A DNA stretch of 59,543 nt, taken from Hyphomicrobiaceae bacterium. Lineage in GTDB: Bacteria > Pseudomonadota > Alphaproteobacteria > Rhizobiales > Ancalomicrobiaceae. A program made the position numbers and the translations under genes. The stretch is from assembly GCA_016793065.1 (NCBI GenBank), contig JAEULV010000002.1, forward strand, positions 1 to 59,543, given 5' to 3'. Positions 9,256 through 20,482 of the stretch are shown piece after piece (the first letter of the stretch is position 1; each line of letters begins with the position of its first letter). The notes beneath the pieces were generated by a model. That model saw only the letters and a list, made by a program, of their open reading frames with translations, had not been told where the DNA came from and searched no databases.

Positions 9256-9924
9256 GTGAACCAGCACCCCCTGACGGAACACGTCGACTTTCTGAGCCGC
9301 CAACGTGTCATGCGCTACCTGACGGCAACGGGCGGCGACGCAAGGGCTGCATCGAGCCTCTATGACTGGAACCTGAGTTACTCTGCCTTTATGTTCAGCA
9401 ACATAGCTCTTTGGGAAGTCGCATTGCGAAATCACATTTCTCGCCATTTCGCCCATCGCTACGGAATTGATTGGGGAACGAACATCGAGCTCATGTCGCA
9501 AGTACTCGACAAACGCGACACCAAGAAAATGCGAGCGACTCTAGCATTGCTTGAAGATAAGCAGCCAAGGCTCGCAAGGATCGATACAAATCATGTTATC
9601 TGCGAGTTGACGGCGGGCTTCTGGGTTTCACAGATTGGTCGATTTTATATGAGCCGTCACGCCTGGCTCTCGAATGCCGGGCGGGTTTTCGCATTGAGCC
9701 CTCAATACGAATTCCATCAATTCGTCAGGGACTGTGACCAGATCCGCAACATCCGCAATCGGGTCGCCCATCACGAACCGATTTTTGTCACCAAGGTCGA
9801 GACGGCCTTCGGCCTGTTGTCCCGCGCCATGACAGCCCTGCGCGTCGGCCCCTGGCACATCGACCGGCACGTCGCCGCCGCCCGACAACTGGCCGCCGAT
9901 CACGCCCGCATTTTCCAGCCTTGA
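9256..9924 (+). CDS. Abi-like protein with HEPN ribonuclease motif
   Basis: A 222-aa protein of the Abi-like (Abi_2, AbiD/AbiF) family. It has the family block around FMFSNIALWEVALRNHI (residues 46-61) and the C-terminal RNRVAHHEPIF motif (residues 167-177), which supplies the R-x(4-6)-H signature of HEPN ribonucleases. Family members cause abortive infection by cutting RNA. The start is a GTG at 9256 with AAGG upstream; the first in-frame ATG is at 9310. No restriction or toxin partner is adjacent. Base composition is lower in G/C than its neighbours, which suggests transfer. Confidence 0.8.
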   Translation: MNQHPLTEHVDFLSRQRVMRYLTATGGDARAASSLYDWNLSYSAFMFSNIALWEVALRNHISRHFAHRYGIDWGTNIELMSQVLDKRDTKKMRATLALLEDKQPRLARIDTNHVICELTAGFWVSQIGRFYMSRHAWLSNAGRVFALSPQYEFHQFVRDCDQIRNIRNRVAHHEPIFVTKVETAFGLLSRAMTALRVGPWHIDRHVAAARQLAADHARIFQP

Positions 9925-9993
9925 TTTCGTTGGCTATTGTTAAATGGCGATCCTATAAATTGGTTCGATGGATCCTGAACCGACAGGCAGCCG

Positions 9994-10764
9994 ATGCATA
10001 CCGACGTCGTCGATCTGCGCAATTTCTATGGCGAGCCGCTTGGCCATCTGGTCCGGCGGATGCTGCGGATGCGGCTGCGGGCGATGTGGCCGCGGGTCGG
10101 CGGCGACCGGGTGCTCGGCATCGGCTATGCGACGCCGTTCCTGCGACCGTTCAAGGACGAAGCCGACCGGGTCATCGCCTTCATGCCGGCGCAACAGGGC
10201 GTGGTCAATTGGCCGGCCGAGGGGCCGTCGGCCTCGGCGCTGGTGTGCGAGGATGAATTTCCGCTGGCCGACTCGTCCGTCGACCGGGTGCTGCTGGTGC
10301 ATGCGCTCGAGCAGGCCGACGACCCGCGCGCGCTGATGCGCGAGGTCTGGCGCGTGCTGGCGCCGGGCGGGCGGGTGATCGCCGTGGTGCCGAACCGTGT
10401 CGGCATCTGGGCTCGCTCCGACACCACGCCGTTCGGCTATGGCCGGCCGTTCACCCGCAGCCAGATCTCGACACTGCTGAAGGATACGTTGTTCTCGCCG
10501 ATCGATTATCGCGGCGCGTTCTATTTCACGCCCTACAAGAAGCGCGTCCTCATCCGCACCGCGCCGATGCTGGAGCGCCTCGGCGCCGCCCTGATGCCGG
10601 GCCTGTCCGGCGTCATCCTCGTCGAGGCGACCAAGCAGATGTATCAGGGCATCCCGGCGCTGGCCCGCTCGCGCGGCCGCTCGGTGCCGCTGTTCCGCCC
10701 GGTGCTGATGCCGCAGGCACGCACCGGCGACGCCGAATCCGCGCCGCCGTTCATGACGCCCTGA
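9994..10764 (+). CDS. class I SAM-dependent methyltransferase
   Basis: A 256-aa methyltransferase of the Methyltransf_11 type. The glycine-rich SAM motif is recognisable but degenerate (RVLGIGYATPFL, about residues 32-43). The acidic loop is replaced by IAFMPAQQGVVNWP. Post-motif elements SVDRVLLVHALEQADDP and VWRVLAPGGRVIAVVPNR are clear. The substrate is unknown. Proteins of this kind often sit beside gloB in related genomes; here the Abi gene separates them. Confidence 0.85.
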   Translation: MHTDVVDLRNFYGEPLGHLVRRMLRMRLRAMWPRVGGDRVLGIGYATPFLRPFKDEADRVIAFMPAQQGVVNWPAEGPSASALVCEDEFPLADSSVDRVLLVHALEQADDPRALMREVWRVLAPGGRVIAVVPNRVGIWARSDTTPFGYGRPFTRSQISTLLKDTLFSPIDYRGAFYFTPYKKRVLIRTAPMLERLGAALMPGLSGVILVEATKQMYQGIPALARSRGRSVPLFRPVLMPQARTGDAESAPPFMTP

Positions 10765-10821
10765 CATCCCATGCGTCCAAAGCCACGGGTCCGGGCGCGT
10801 CAGCGCCTTCGGCCTCTGCTA

Positions 10822-11544
10822 TTACTGTGCCGCTGTCCGGACGAAATTGCGCAGGTCGAGCGGCTGGTTGCCCTCCAGCGCCAGCGTCGGGCGCGGCACC
10901 GGTGTCGCCACGCTCGCCCGTGCCTTCGGCAGGCCGAAATCCTCGCCCTCGGCCGCATAGCCCGCCACCATCGGCAGCGCCGCGACCTCAAGCGCCCTGG
11001 CGACCGCCGGCTTCAACGGCACCGGCTTGGCCTCCGCCACGGCGCCCGCAACCGCCGGCTTGGCCGGCGTCGCGACAGCCGGCGCGGCCTCGGCCTTGGC
11101 GACGGTCGGAGCCGGCGCCGCGACCTCGGCCACCGGCCCATCTGTCGGCTCGACCCGAACCTTTGTGATCCCGTGCCCCGCGAAGCCCAGATGTTGCGCC
11201 GCCACCGTCGACACGTCGATGATCCGGCCCTTGACGAACGGCCCCCGGTCGTTGATCCGCACCACCACGCTGCGGCCATTGCGCAGGTTGGTGACTTTCA
11301 GTCGCGATCCGAACTTGGCGGTGCGGTGCGCCGCAGTCATCGCATAGGTGTTGAAACGCTCGCCCGAGGCCGTCGGTCCGCCGTGCAGGCTGCCGCCGTA
11401 ATACGAGGCGATACCCTCTTGCGCGCCGCCGAAATCGGCCATCGCCGCCGTCGCGACCATGCTGAAGGACAGGCCCAGGAAGACCGCGCACCCTGCGGTG
11501 AATGCGGAGCCGGCCCCGCGTCGTTGGTTCGTCATCTGCTTCAT
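10822..11544 (-). CDS. rlpA: septal ring lytic transglycosylase RlpA family protein
   Basis: A 240-aa exported protein. An N-terminal signal peptide (hydrophobic core about residues 14-35, likely cut before DFGG) is followed by the double-psi beta-barrel ([37 protein letters not shown]). RlpA acts on naked glycans at the division septum in the periplasm. The Ala/Pro/Lys-rich tail has no SPOR domain, so septal targeting by that route is not supported. There is a cysteine in the signal region but no proper lipobox. The start may be the ATG at 11544 or 11535; a GGAGG lies just upstream. Confidence 0.88.
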   Translation of the reverse strand: MKQMTNQRRGAGSAFTAGCAVFLGLSFSMVATAAMADFGGAQEGIASYYGGSLHGGPTASGERFNTYAMTAAHRTAKFGSRLKVTNLRNGRSVVVRINDRGPFVKGRIIDVSTVAAQHLGFAGHGITKVRVEPTDGPVAEVAAPAPTVAKAEAAPAVATPAKPAVAGAVAEAKPVPLKPAVARALEVAALPMVAGYAAEGEDFGLPKARASVATPVPRPTLALEGNQPLDLRNFVRTAAQ

Positions 11545-11698
11545 GGCCTCCGCCTGCCGGCAGAATGGGGCAAAATCACGATGCTGACTCGTGAAAAATG
11601 CATACCATCGCCATTTTCTCGCCGCGAAGCCGACCGCTGTAACACTTTCGCAACAAATTCGCGACGATCGGGCCGCTGCTCCCGCCATCTGCGGTTGC

Positions 11699-13429
11699 TC
11701 ACGTCGATCGCAGATGCGCCGACTGTGCCTCGCGCTCGTCGGCGACGATCTGGCGGGCCGCCTCGTCGGGTACGCCGGTCCCGATCAGCACGGCTTCGCT
11801 CAATTGCAGGCTTGCCTCGACCGTCTCCGGCACCACATCCGTTGCCCCGCATCCAATCAGCATCCGCGCATGGTCCGCGTCACGCGCCCGCGCGAAGATC
11901 GGCAGGTTCGGCCAGTGGGCGCGCGCCGCGCGCACCACATCGGCGGTCGCGTCGGCATCGTTCATCGTCACCACCAGCGCCAGCGCCCGGTCGATGCCGA
12001 GCCGTCCGAGAATGTCGGGATGCGCCGCGTTGCCCCAGAATGCCGCCCGCCCCTCCGCTCGCAGCGCCGCCACCACGTCGGCATGGGCGTCGATCGCCAC
12101 ATGCGGAATGCGCTGTCCATCGAGCATCGCGGCGATCATCCGCCCGACCCGGCCGAAGCCGGCGATTACCACGTGATCGACAAGATCCGGCAGCTCGTCC
12201 GGCTGCATCGCCTGCGCCGACTGTCGCCCGCGCCGGCCGCCGAGGTGGCGCCCGAGCAGCGCCAGGAGCGGCGTCACCGCCATGCCGAGCCCGGTCACCA
12301 GCAGCATGAACTGGGCGGTATCCGGCGGCAACGCACCAAGGCCTCCGGCAAGGCCGATGACGATGAAGGCGAACTCGCCCGCCTGCCCGAGCAGGACCGA
12401 CATTTCTATCGCCACCTCATGCGGCTCGCCCCACAGCCGCGCCAGCCCGTAGAGCACCGTCGCCTTGATCGCGATCAGGCCAAGCACCGAAAGCGGCAGC
12501 AGCACCGGCTCGGCGAGGATCTCCATCGTGTCGATGCCGAGCCCGACCGAGGTGAAGAACACCCCGAGCAGCAGCCCCTTGAACGGCTCGAGATCCACCG
12601 CGATCTGGTGACGATAGGCCGTCTCCGCCAGCAGCAGCCCGGCGAGGAATGCCCCCAGCGCCAGCGACAGCCCGGCAAATTCGGTTGCCGCCGCCGCGCC
12701 GATGATCACCAGCAGCACCACCGCCAGGAACAGCTCGCGGCTGCCCGTCGCCGCCACGCGCCGCAGCAGCGGCCGAAACACCAGCCGCCCGACGATCAGG
12801 ATCGACGCCAGCGCCAGCGCCGCCTTGCCAAGCGCCAGCGCCAGTTCGCCCAGCACGCCCTCAGTGCCCGGCGTCCCGACGATGCCGACGAGGAACAACA
12901 CCGGCACCACCGCAAGATCCTGAAACAGCAGCACCGCGAAACTCGCCCGCCCGACCGGCGTGCCGAGCCGGCCGCGCTCGGTCAGGATCTGCATCACCAC
13001 CGCCGTCGACGACAGCGCCAGGCAGGCCCCGAGGATCAGCGCCGCCTCGGTCGAATTGCCGAAGCCCCAGGCAATGACGCCGATGACGACGCCGCTGACC
13101 ACGACCTGACTGGCCCCGAGCCCGAACACCAGCCGCCGCATCGCCCACAAACGCTCCGGCGACAGTTCCAGCCCGATCATGAACAGCAGCATCACCACGC
13201 CGAGCTCGGCAAACAGATGCACCCCGGCGAGATTGTCGACGACCAGGTAGCCGAGCATCGGCACATGTGACGCCAGCCGCCCAAGCCCGAACGGCCCCAG
13301 CACCAGCCCAACCAGCAGGAACCCCAGGATGGTCGACAGTCGCAGCCGATGCATCACCGGCACGACCAGCCCGACCGCCGCCAGAAACACCACCGCCTCG
13401 CGCAGATCGAGCCCGCTCGTTGCCGCCAT
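11699..13429 (-). CDS. CPA2-type monovalent cation:proton antiporter (Kef-like) with RCK domain
   Basis: A 576-aa inner-membrane protein. The first 380 or so residues form a Na+/H+-exchanger domain of about twelve membrane segments, starting with [16 protein letters not shown]. After a basic linker comes a TrkA-N/RCK domain with the Rossmann motif [11 protein letters not shown]. This matches the KefB/KefC/YbaL group of potassium-proton antiporters gated by nucleotides or thiol adducts. No KefF/KefG ancillary protein is adjacent. I used the ATG at 13429; residues encoded upstream do not match the family. Confidence 0.92.
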   Translation of the reverse strand: MAATSGLDLREAVVFLAAVGLVVPVMHRLRLSTILGFLLVGLVLGPFGLGRLASHVPMLGYLVVDNLAGVHLFAELGVVMLLFMIGLELSPERLWAMRRLVFGLGASQVVVSGVVIGVIAWGFGNSTEAALILGACLALSSTAVVMQILTERGRLGTPVGRASFAVLLFQDLAVVPVLFLVGIVGTPGTEGVLGELALALGKAALALASILIVGRLVFRPLLRRVAATGSRELFLAVVLLVIIGAAAATEFAGLSLALGAFLAGLLLAETAYRHQIAVDLEPFKGLLLGVFFTSVGLGIDTMEILAEPVLLPLSVLGLIAIKATVLYGLARLWGEPHEVAIEMSVLLGQAGEFAFIVIGLAGGLGALPPDTAQFMLLVTGLGMAVTPLLALLGRHLGGRRGRQSAQAMQPDELPDLVDHVVIAGFGRVGRMIAAMLDGQRIPHVAIDAHADVVAALRAEGRAAFWGNAAHPDILGRLGIDRALALVVTMNDADATADVVRAARAHWPNLPIFARARDADHARMLIGCGATDVVPETVEASLQLSEAVLIGTGVPDEAARQIVADEREAQSAHLRST

Positions 13430-13586
13430 TCCTGCCGCTCCTCCGTCTTTCCACCCGTGTCCGATGTGAAACCCGAACCCGACGATCAGGTTATGCCGCC
13501 GGCCGGACGGCGACATTGATCAATACCCTGTTTCGCTCGCCCCGCAGGCGCTATCTTGACTGCTTCAAACCCGCGCGGAGGTCCAC

Positions 13587-14108
13587 GTGAATCGTTTTCT
13601 CGCCCTGCTTGCCGCGATCGGCCTCGCCGGCGCGCTCATTGCGCCAGCCGGCGCCCAGACCCTGACCGAGGATCCGCTGGCGCCGTTTGCCGAGGCATTC
13701 GCGCCCATGCCCGCCGCCCCGCTTACCGAGAAGGGCCGCACCTATCTGCCGGTCTATTCCAGCGTCATGGCCGGCGGCGGCCGCACCCGCATCGATTTCG
13801 CCGTGACCCTGTCGATCCACAACACCTCCGCCGCCCTGCCGCTGGTTCTGAGCCGCATCGACTATTTCGACACCGCCGGCCGCGTCATCCAGCGCTATCT
13901 CGACAAGCCGGTCGCCGTGCGACCCTACGGCTCGGTTCAGATCGTTGTCGCCCAGAGCGACACCCGTGGCGGCCTCGCCGCCAATTTCGTCATCGACTGG
14001 GAATCGACCGCCCGCATCGACGAGCCGGCGATCGAGGCGGTGATGGTCTCGTCCTACGGCGCCCAGGGCTACAGCTTCCTGTCGCAGGGGCGCCGCGTCA
14101 GCCGCTGA
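13587..14108 (+). CDS. exported DUF3124 domain protein
   Basis: A 173-aa protein with a signal peptide (LALLAAIGLAGALIAPAGA, cleaved near residue 23) followed by a DUF3124 domain, seen in RTYLPVYSSV, TLSIHNTS and IDYFDTAGRVIQRYL. Predicted periplasmic; the domain's function is unknown. The GTG at 13587 has GGAGG five to six bases before it. It lies 54 bp before the amidohydrolase gene on the same strand. Confidence 0.85.
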   Translation: MNRFLALLAAIGLAGALIAPAGAQTLTEDPLAPFAEAFAPMPAAPLTEKGRTYLPVYSSVMAGGGRTRIDFAVTLSIHNTSAALPLVLSRIDYFDTAGRVIQRYLDKPVAVRPYGSVQIVVAQSDTRGGLAANFVIDWESTARIDEPAIEAVMVSSYGAQGYSFLSQGRRVSR

Positions 14109-14162
14109 CCCGCGCCTTTCCCGCGCGTTTTCCCCTCCTCGTGCCCCCAGGGATCCGTCGCC

Positions 14163-15194
<1,032 letters not shown>

Positions 15195-15292
15195 GGCGCC
15201 GGTCGGACCGGCCAACCTTCGATTCGCCCACCCGCCTGCGGCATAAGCGCCGGCCCAGCCGCGACCGCTCGCTTCCGCCGGTCACATGGCGT

Positions 15293-15319
15293 ATATAAGC
15301 TTATGCGCATCAACGCATA
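15293..15319 (+). promoter_or_regulatory. probable ArsR operator
   Basis: Two overlapping dyads sit 13-37 bases before the arsR start. One is a perfect palindrome ATAAGCTTAT at 15295-15304. The other is an inverted repeat TATGCG-N6-CGCATA at 15302-15319. AT-rich dyads of this kind between the -10 region and the start codon are typical of SmtB/ArsR operators, so autorepression of the three-gene operon is likely. Confidence 0.65.
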
Positions 15320-15331
15320 GGCGGATATGCC

Positions 15332-15658
15332 ATGGACCGGTCGCTCGCAGTCCTCAATGCCCTCGCCGACCCGACGCGGCTCGGCGCCCTTCGGCTGCTG
15401 TGGGACGGACGCGAGCATTGCGTCTGCGAACTGATGCGGCTGATGCGCGCCTCGCAATCGCGCATGTCCCGCCACATGGCCATGCTCAAGACCGCCGGCC
15501 TCGTTGTCGATCGCCGCGATGCCCAGTGGGTCCGCTATCGCCGCAACCCGGCGCTTGCCCCTGAACTCGCGGCAATCGTCGCCGCCGCCCTTGCCGCCAT
15601 CGCCGATGCCCGCGATCCGGCCTGTGCCCGCGTCGCCATCGGGGAGGAAGCCGCATGA
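15332..15658 (+). CDS. ArsR/SmtB family transcriptional regulator
   Basis: A 108-aa winged-helix repressor. The recognition helix region is CVCELMRLMRASQSRMSRHMAMLKTAG split across residues 30-56, including the CVCELM motif whose two cysteines match the ELCVCDL-type metalloid sensor site of ArsR. It probably binds As(III)/Sb(III) or a related thiophilic ligand and releases the operator upstream. The stop overlaps the permease start (ATGA), showing a coupled operon. Confidence 0.92.
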   Translation: MDRSLAVLNALADPTRLGALRLLWDGREHCVCELMRLMRASQSRMSRHMAMLKTAGLVVDRRDAQWVRYRRNPALAPELAAIVAAALAAIADARDPACARVAIGEEAA

Positions 15659-16713
15659 CCAACCTGCCGCATCCCGTCGGCCATCGCCTTGATGCCGAAA
15701 CACTGCGCTGGTTCGCCGCCACCGCCGCCGGTCTGGCGTTGTGGTTCCTGCTCTATGGCCAGCTGGCGCCGACCGCAAGCCGCCTCGCCGGCCTGTTGCC
15801 GTTGCAGCCCGGCGGCCACGCCGCCAGCGCCGTCGAGTTCTTCATCTACGACACGCCCAAGGTACTGATGCTGCTGACCCTGGTCGTATTCGCCATGGGC
15901 GTCGTCCGCAGCTTCTTCTCGCCCGAGCGCACCCGCGCCCTGCTCGCCGGCCGCGCCGAGGGCCTCGGCAATGTCGCCGCCGCCGGCCTCGGCATCGTCA
16001 CGCCGTTCTGCTCCTGCTCGGCCGTGCCGCTGTTCATCGGCTTCGTTTCCGCCGGCGTGCCGCTCGGCGTCACCTTCTCGTTCCTGATCGCCGCGCCGAT
16101 GATCAACGAGGTGGCGCTTGGCCTGCTGTTCGCGCTGGTCGGCTGGCAGGTGGCGTTGACCTATCTCGGCTTCGGCCTCCTCGTCGCCATTCTCAGCGGC
16201 TGGGTCATCGGCCGGCTGAAGCTGGAGGGCTGGCTCGAACCCTGGGTGCGCGACCTGCGCACCGCGCCGGTCGATTTCGAGCCGTCGCGACTGACCCCGG
16301 TCGACCGCTTGCGCGCCGGGCTCGACGCCGTCCGCGACATCGTCGGCCGTGTCTGGATCTGGATCATCGTCGGCATCGCCGCCGGCGCCTTCATCCATGG
16401 CTATGTCCCGGCCGAAATGCTCGGCGCCATCATGGGCAAGGAGGCCTGGTGGTCGGTTCCGGCCGCCGTCCTGCTCGGCATTCCGATGTATTCCAACGCC
16501 GCCGGCATCATTCCCGTCGTCGAGGCCCTGCTCGGCAAGGGCGCCGCGCTCGGCACCGTGCTCGCCTTCATGATGTCGGTGATCGCCCTGTCGCTGCCGG
16601 AAATGATCATCCTGCGCAAGGTGCTGACCATCCGGCTGATCCTTGTGTTCATCGCCGTCGTCGCCTGCGGCATCCTCGCCGTCGGCTTCCTGTTCAATGC
16701 CCTGTTCGCCTGA
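15655..16713 (+). CDS. permease of the DUF318/ArsP family
   Basis: A 352-aa inner-membrane protein with about eight to ten hydrophobic segments in two halves. It has the family motifs TPFCSCSAVPLFIGF with its cysteine pair and GIPMYSNAAGIIPVVEALL. The PF03773 family includes ArsP, an exporter of trivalent organoarsenicals, and permeases of unknown substrate. The ArsR regulator before it and the thioredoxin-like protein after it support metalloid export, but the ligand is inferred. Confidence 0.9.
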   Translation: MTNLPHPVGHRLDAETLRWFAATAAGLALWFLLYGQLAPTASRLAGLLPLQPGGHAASAVEFFIYDTPKVLMLLTLVVFAMGVVRSFFSPERTRALLAGRAEGLGNVAAAGLGIVTPFCSCSAVPLFIGFVSAGVPLGVTFSFLIAAPMINEVALGLLFALVGWQVALTYLGFGLLVAILSGWVIGRLKLEGWLEPWVRDLRTAPVDFEPSRLTPVDRLRAGLDAVRDIVGRVWIWIIVGIAAGAFIHGYVPAEMLGAIMGKEAWWSVPAAVLLGIPMYSNAAGIIPVVEALLGKGAALGTVLAFMMSVIALSLPEMIILRKVLTIRLILVFIAVVACGILAVGFLFNALFA

Positions 16714-16744
16714 TCCGGCGACAGGCCGCCTGAGGAGCATTCCC

Positions 16745-16981
16745 ATGAAGGACGTCAAGGTTCTCGGCCCCGGCTGCAAGCGCTGCCAGGCCACCGCCGA
16801 CATGGTCGCCGCCGAGGCCGAAAAGCTCGGCCTGCCGGTCCATGTCGAGAAGGTCACCGACTACGCCGCCATCGCCGGCTATGGCATCGCCTCGACCCCC
16901 GGCATCGTCATCGACGGCAAGGTCGTCCACGCCGGCGGCCTGCCGAAGCCCGAGGACGTCGCCCGCTGGCTCGCCGCCTGA
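16745..16981 (+). CDS. small thioredoxin-like redox-active disulfide protein
   Basis: A 78-aa minimal thioredoxin fold. It has the redox motif GCKRCQ (cysteines at about residues 11 and 14) and the cis-proline region ASTPGIVIDGKVV. This family regularly follows DUF318 permease genes with an ArsR regulator. It may deliver reducing power or substrate to the permease. It starts 31 bases after the permease stop, behind GAGGAG, and closes the operon. Confidence 0.88.
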   Translation: MKDVKVLGPGCKRCQATADMVAAEAEKLGLPVHVEKVTDYAAIAGYGIASTPGIVIDGKVVHAGGLPKPEDVARWLAA

Positions 16982-17028
16982 TACGGTGGTGAGGCCGGCA
17001 AGGCGCCCGTCGCCTCGACCCGCCCGCG

Positions 17029-18223
<1,195 letters not shown>

Positions 18224-18234
<11 letters not shown>

Positions 18235-19027
18235 GACCGGACACTCCCTGCGGCAAGGCCGCGCCGGGTGGCTGCTCGGGCGACCGCTGCCCGGTATCGC
18301 TCTCCACCCGCCCGTCAACGAACCGGATCACCCGCCGCGCGAACGCCGCGATGTCGGGTTCGTGCGTCACCATCACCACGGTAATGCCCTGCTCGCGGTT
18401 GAGCCGGGTGATCAGGTCCATGATTTCCTGGCTGGTTCGGGTATCGAGATTGCCCGTCGGCTCGTCCGCCACCAGCAGCGCCGGCTCGGTCACGATCGCC
18501 CGCGCGATCGCCACCCGCTGCTGCTGCCCGCCCGACAGCTCCGCCGGCGTGTGATGCGCCCGCCCGCCGAGACCGACGACGCTGATCGCCCGCGCCACCA
18601 GCCGGTCGCGCTCGGCCTGCGAGCTGCCGCGATAGATCAGCGGCAGTTCAATGTTCTCCCGCGCCGTGGTGCGGGCGAGCAGGTTGAACCCCTGGAACAC
18701 GAAGCCGAGGAAGTTCCGCCGCAGCAACGTCCGCTCCGCCCGGCTCATGTCGTTGACCCGCACGCCCTTGAACAGGTAGTCGCCGCTGGTCGGCTCATCG
18801 AGGCAGCCGATCAGGTTCATCGCGCTCGACTTGCCCGAGCCGGACGGCCCCATGATCGCGACGAACTCCCCCTCCTCGATCCTGAGGCTGACGCCGTCGA
18901 GCGCCCGCACCTCGGCATCGCCGCTGCCATAGACCTTGGTGATGTCGCGAAACTCGATGATCGGCGTCGGGGCACTCCGCGCCTCGCGCGGCGGGACAGG
19001 CCGGTCTTCGTCGTCGGCAACGCTCAT
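18224..19027 (-). CDS. ABC transporter ATP-binding protein, MacB/LolD type
   Basis: A 267-aa ATPase that powers the MacB-type permease. It shows Walker [11 protein letters not shown]-loop [10 protein letters not shown], signature LSGGQQQR, Walker [13 protein letters not shown] and H-loop VTHEPD. I prefer the ATG at 19027, which has GAGGG eight bases before it. A GTG at 19042 overlapping the previous stop (GTGA) is possible and would add five residues. Confidence 0.94.
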
Positions 19028-19038
19028 CGCTGCGGCCC

Positions 19039-20343
19039 TCACTTCGTCGTCGTCGCGGTGTCGAGCACCACTTCGTCGCCCTCGGCGAGCCCGCTGGTGA
19101 CGACGCTGGCACGTCCGTCGCTGGCGCCCACGACCACCTTCGCCGCCACCGGTTCGCCGGCCTTCAGCATGTAGACGGTGCGGTTCGGCCCTTCGTCGTC
19201 GGCCTTGCTCGGCGGCCGCCGCAGTGGCGGGCCAGGCATCAACCGGCGCAGGAAGCTGACATTCGGGGCGGTCAGCGCTGCCGGCTGCCAGCGCAGCGCC
19301 TGATTGGGCACGATCAGGCCATCCTCGACCCGCTCGATGACGATCTCCGCCGTCGCCGTCATCCCCGGCCGCAGCAGCAGCTCGGAATTGTCGATATCGA
19401 GGATCGCCTTGTAGGTAACGACGTTCTGCACCGTTTCCGAACCGAAGCGGATCAGCCGGATCTTCGCCGGGAACCTGCGCTCCGAATAGGCATCGACGGT
19501 GAAGGTGGCGCCCTGCCCCTGCTTCAGCTTGCCGACATCGGCCTCGTCGACATCGACGCGCAATTCCATCTGCCTCAGATCCTCGGCAATGGTGAACATC
19601 ACCGGCGCCTGCAACGTCGCCGCCACCGTCTGCCCCGGATCGACGCTGCGCTTCAGCACCACGCCGTTGATCGGCGAGCGGATCACCGACTTGGTCAGGT
19701 TGACCTCGTTGAGCTTCAGGTCGGCTTCCGCCACCGTCACCTGCGCCTTGGCATTGGCCAGCGACGCCTGCGCCCGCTGATAGGCGGCAAACGCCGAGTC
19801 AAGCACCTGTTCCGATGAGAAGTTCCGGTCCTGCAGCGACTTCTTGCGGTGATATTCCTGCTCGGTTTCCTTCACCGTCGCCTCGGCCATCGTCACCTGC
19901 GCCTTGGCCGCCAACAGCTTGGCGCGGGAGTTCTCCAGCGTCGCCGACAGCTTTTCCACGTCGAGCTCGGCGAGCACCTGATCCTGCGCCACGCTGCTGT
20001 TGAAATCGACCAGCACCTTGCGCACGGTGCCCGACAATTCGCTCGACACCTCGACCTGGTTGCGCGGCTGCACCGAGCCGGTCGCCGTCACCGTCACCGT
20101 CAGCCCGCCGCGCTTGACCGCCTGCGTCATGTAGCTCGGCCCGGCGCTGCCGCCGAACATCCCCGGCCCGAACAGCAGCCCGAGCGCGACGGCGCCGGCG
20201 CCGATCAGCACCCACATGCGCCAGGCCGGCCGGCCGCGCCGCCCGCCGGGCGCCCGCCCGATCCCCGCCAGCACTTGCTCGGCCGAAAGCCCGGTTGTCG
20301 GTTTGGTCGGTTGCGTCGTCGGGTCTGGCATGGGGACATCCAT
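19039..20343 (-). CDS. periplasmic adaptor subunit, MacA/HlyD family
   Basis: A 434-aa membrane-fusion protein. A cytoplasmic N-terminus and one membrane anchor (WVLIGAGAVALGLLFGPGMF) precede a biotinyl-lipoyl half, a long coiled-coil hairpin (about residues 120-200), and beta-barrel and membrane-proximal domains. It links the ABC permease to an outer-membrane channel across the periplasm. First gene of the three-gene unit; no TolC-type channel is present, so a channel encoded elsewhere must be used. The start could also be the ATG at 20331. Confidence 0.93.
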   Translation of the reverse strand: MDVPMPDPTTQPTKPTTGLSAEQVLAGIGRAPGGRRGRPAWRMWVLIGAGAVALGLLFGPGMFGGSAGPSYMTQAVKRGGLTVTVTATGSVQPRNQVEVSSELSGTVRKVLVDFNSSVAQDQVLAELDVEKLSATLENSRAKLLAAKAQVTMAEATVKETEQEYHRKKSLQDRNFSSEQVLDSAFAAYQRAQASLANAKAQVTVAEADLKLNEVNLTKSVIRSPINGVVLKRSVDPGQTVAATLQAPVMFTIAEDLRQMELRVDVDEADVGKLKQGQGATFTVDAYSERRFPAKIRLIRFGSETVQNVVTYKAILDIDNSELLLRPGMTATAEIVIERVEDGLIVPNQALRWQPAALTAPNVSFLRRLMPGPPLRRPPSKADDEGPNRTVYMLKAGEPVAAKVVVGASDGRASVVTSGLAEGDEVVLDTATTTK

Positions 20344-20445
20344 CGGCTGCGGTCAATCGCGAGCAAGGTCTACACCCTCGAACCCCGCGATTGAACTGAA
20401 CGCCAGATTAAATATCGGCCATGTTTTCCCTGTGTTTCCAATCAT

Positions 20446-20466
20446 GTCGCGGCCCATCGCCGCGAC
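20446..20466 (-). terminator. hairpin after the choline sulfatase gene
   Basis: A perfect 8-bp inverted repeat GTCGCGGC / GCCGCGAC with a 5-base loop, 17 bases downstream of the sulfatase stop. There is no T-tract, so it is only a possible terminator or mRNA 3' stabiliser. Confidence 0.4.
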
Positions 20467-20482
20467 GCGCCGCCTGTTGCGC

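Noticed and set aside
8923-9501. 192-codon minus-strand frame in the AT-richer patch
   Set aside because: Overlaps the Abi gene antisense, has no ribosome site and no protein character.
19039-20343. Assigning the exporter as a macrolide pump MacAB
   Set aside because: MacB of E. coli is one fused protein, while here ATPase and permease are separate, and the substrate cannot be read from sequence; only the family is stated.
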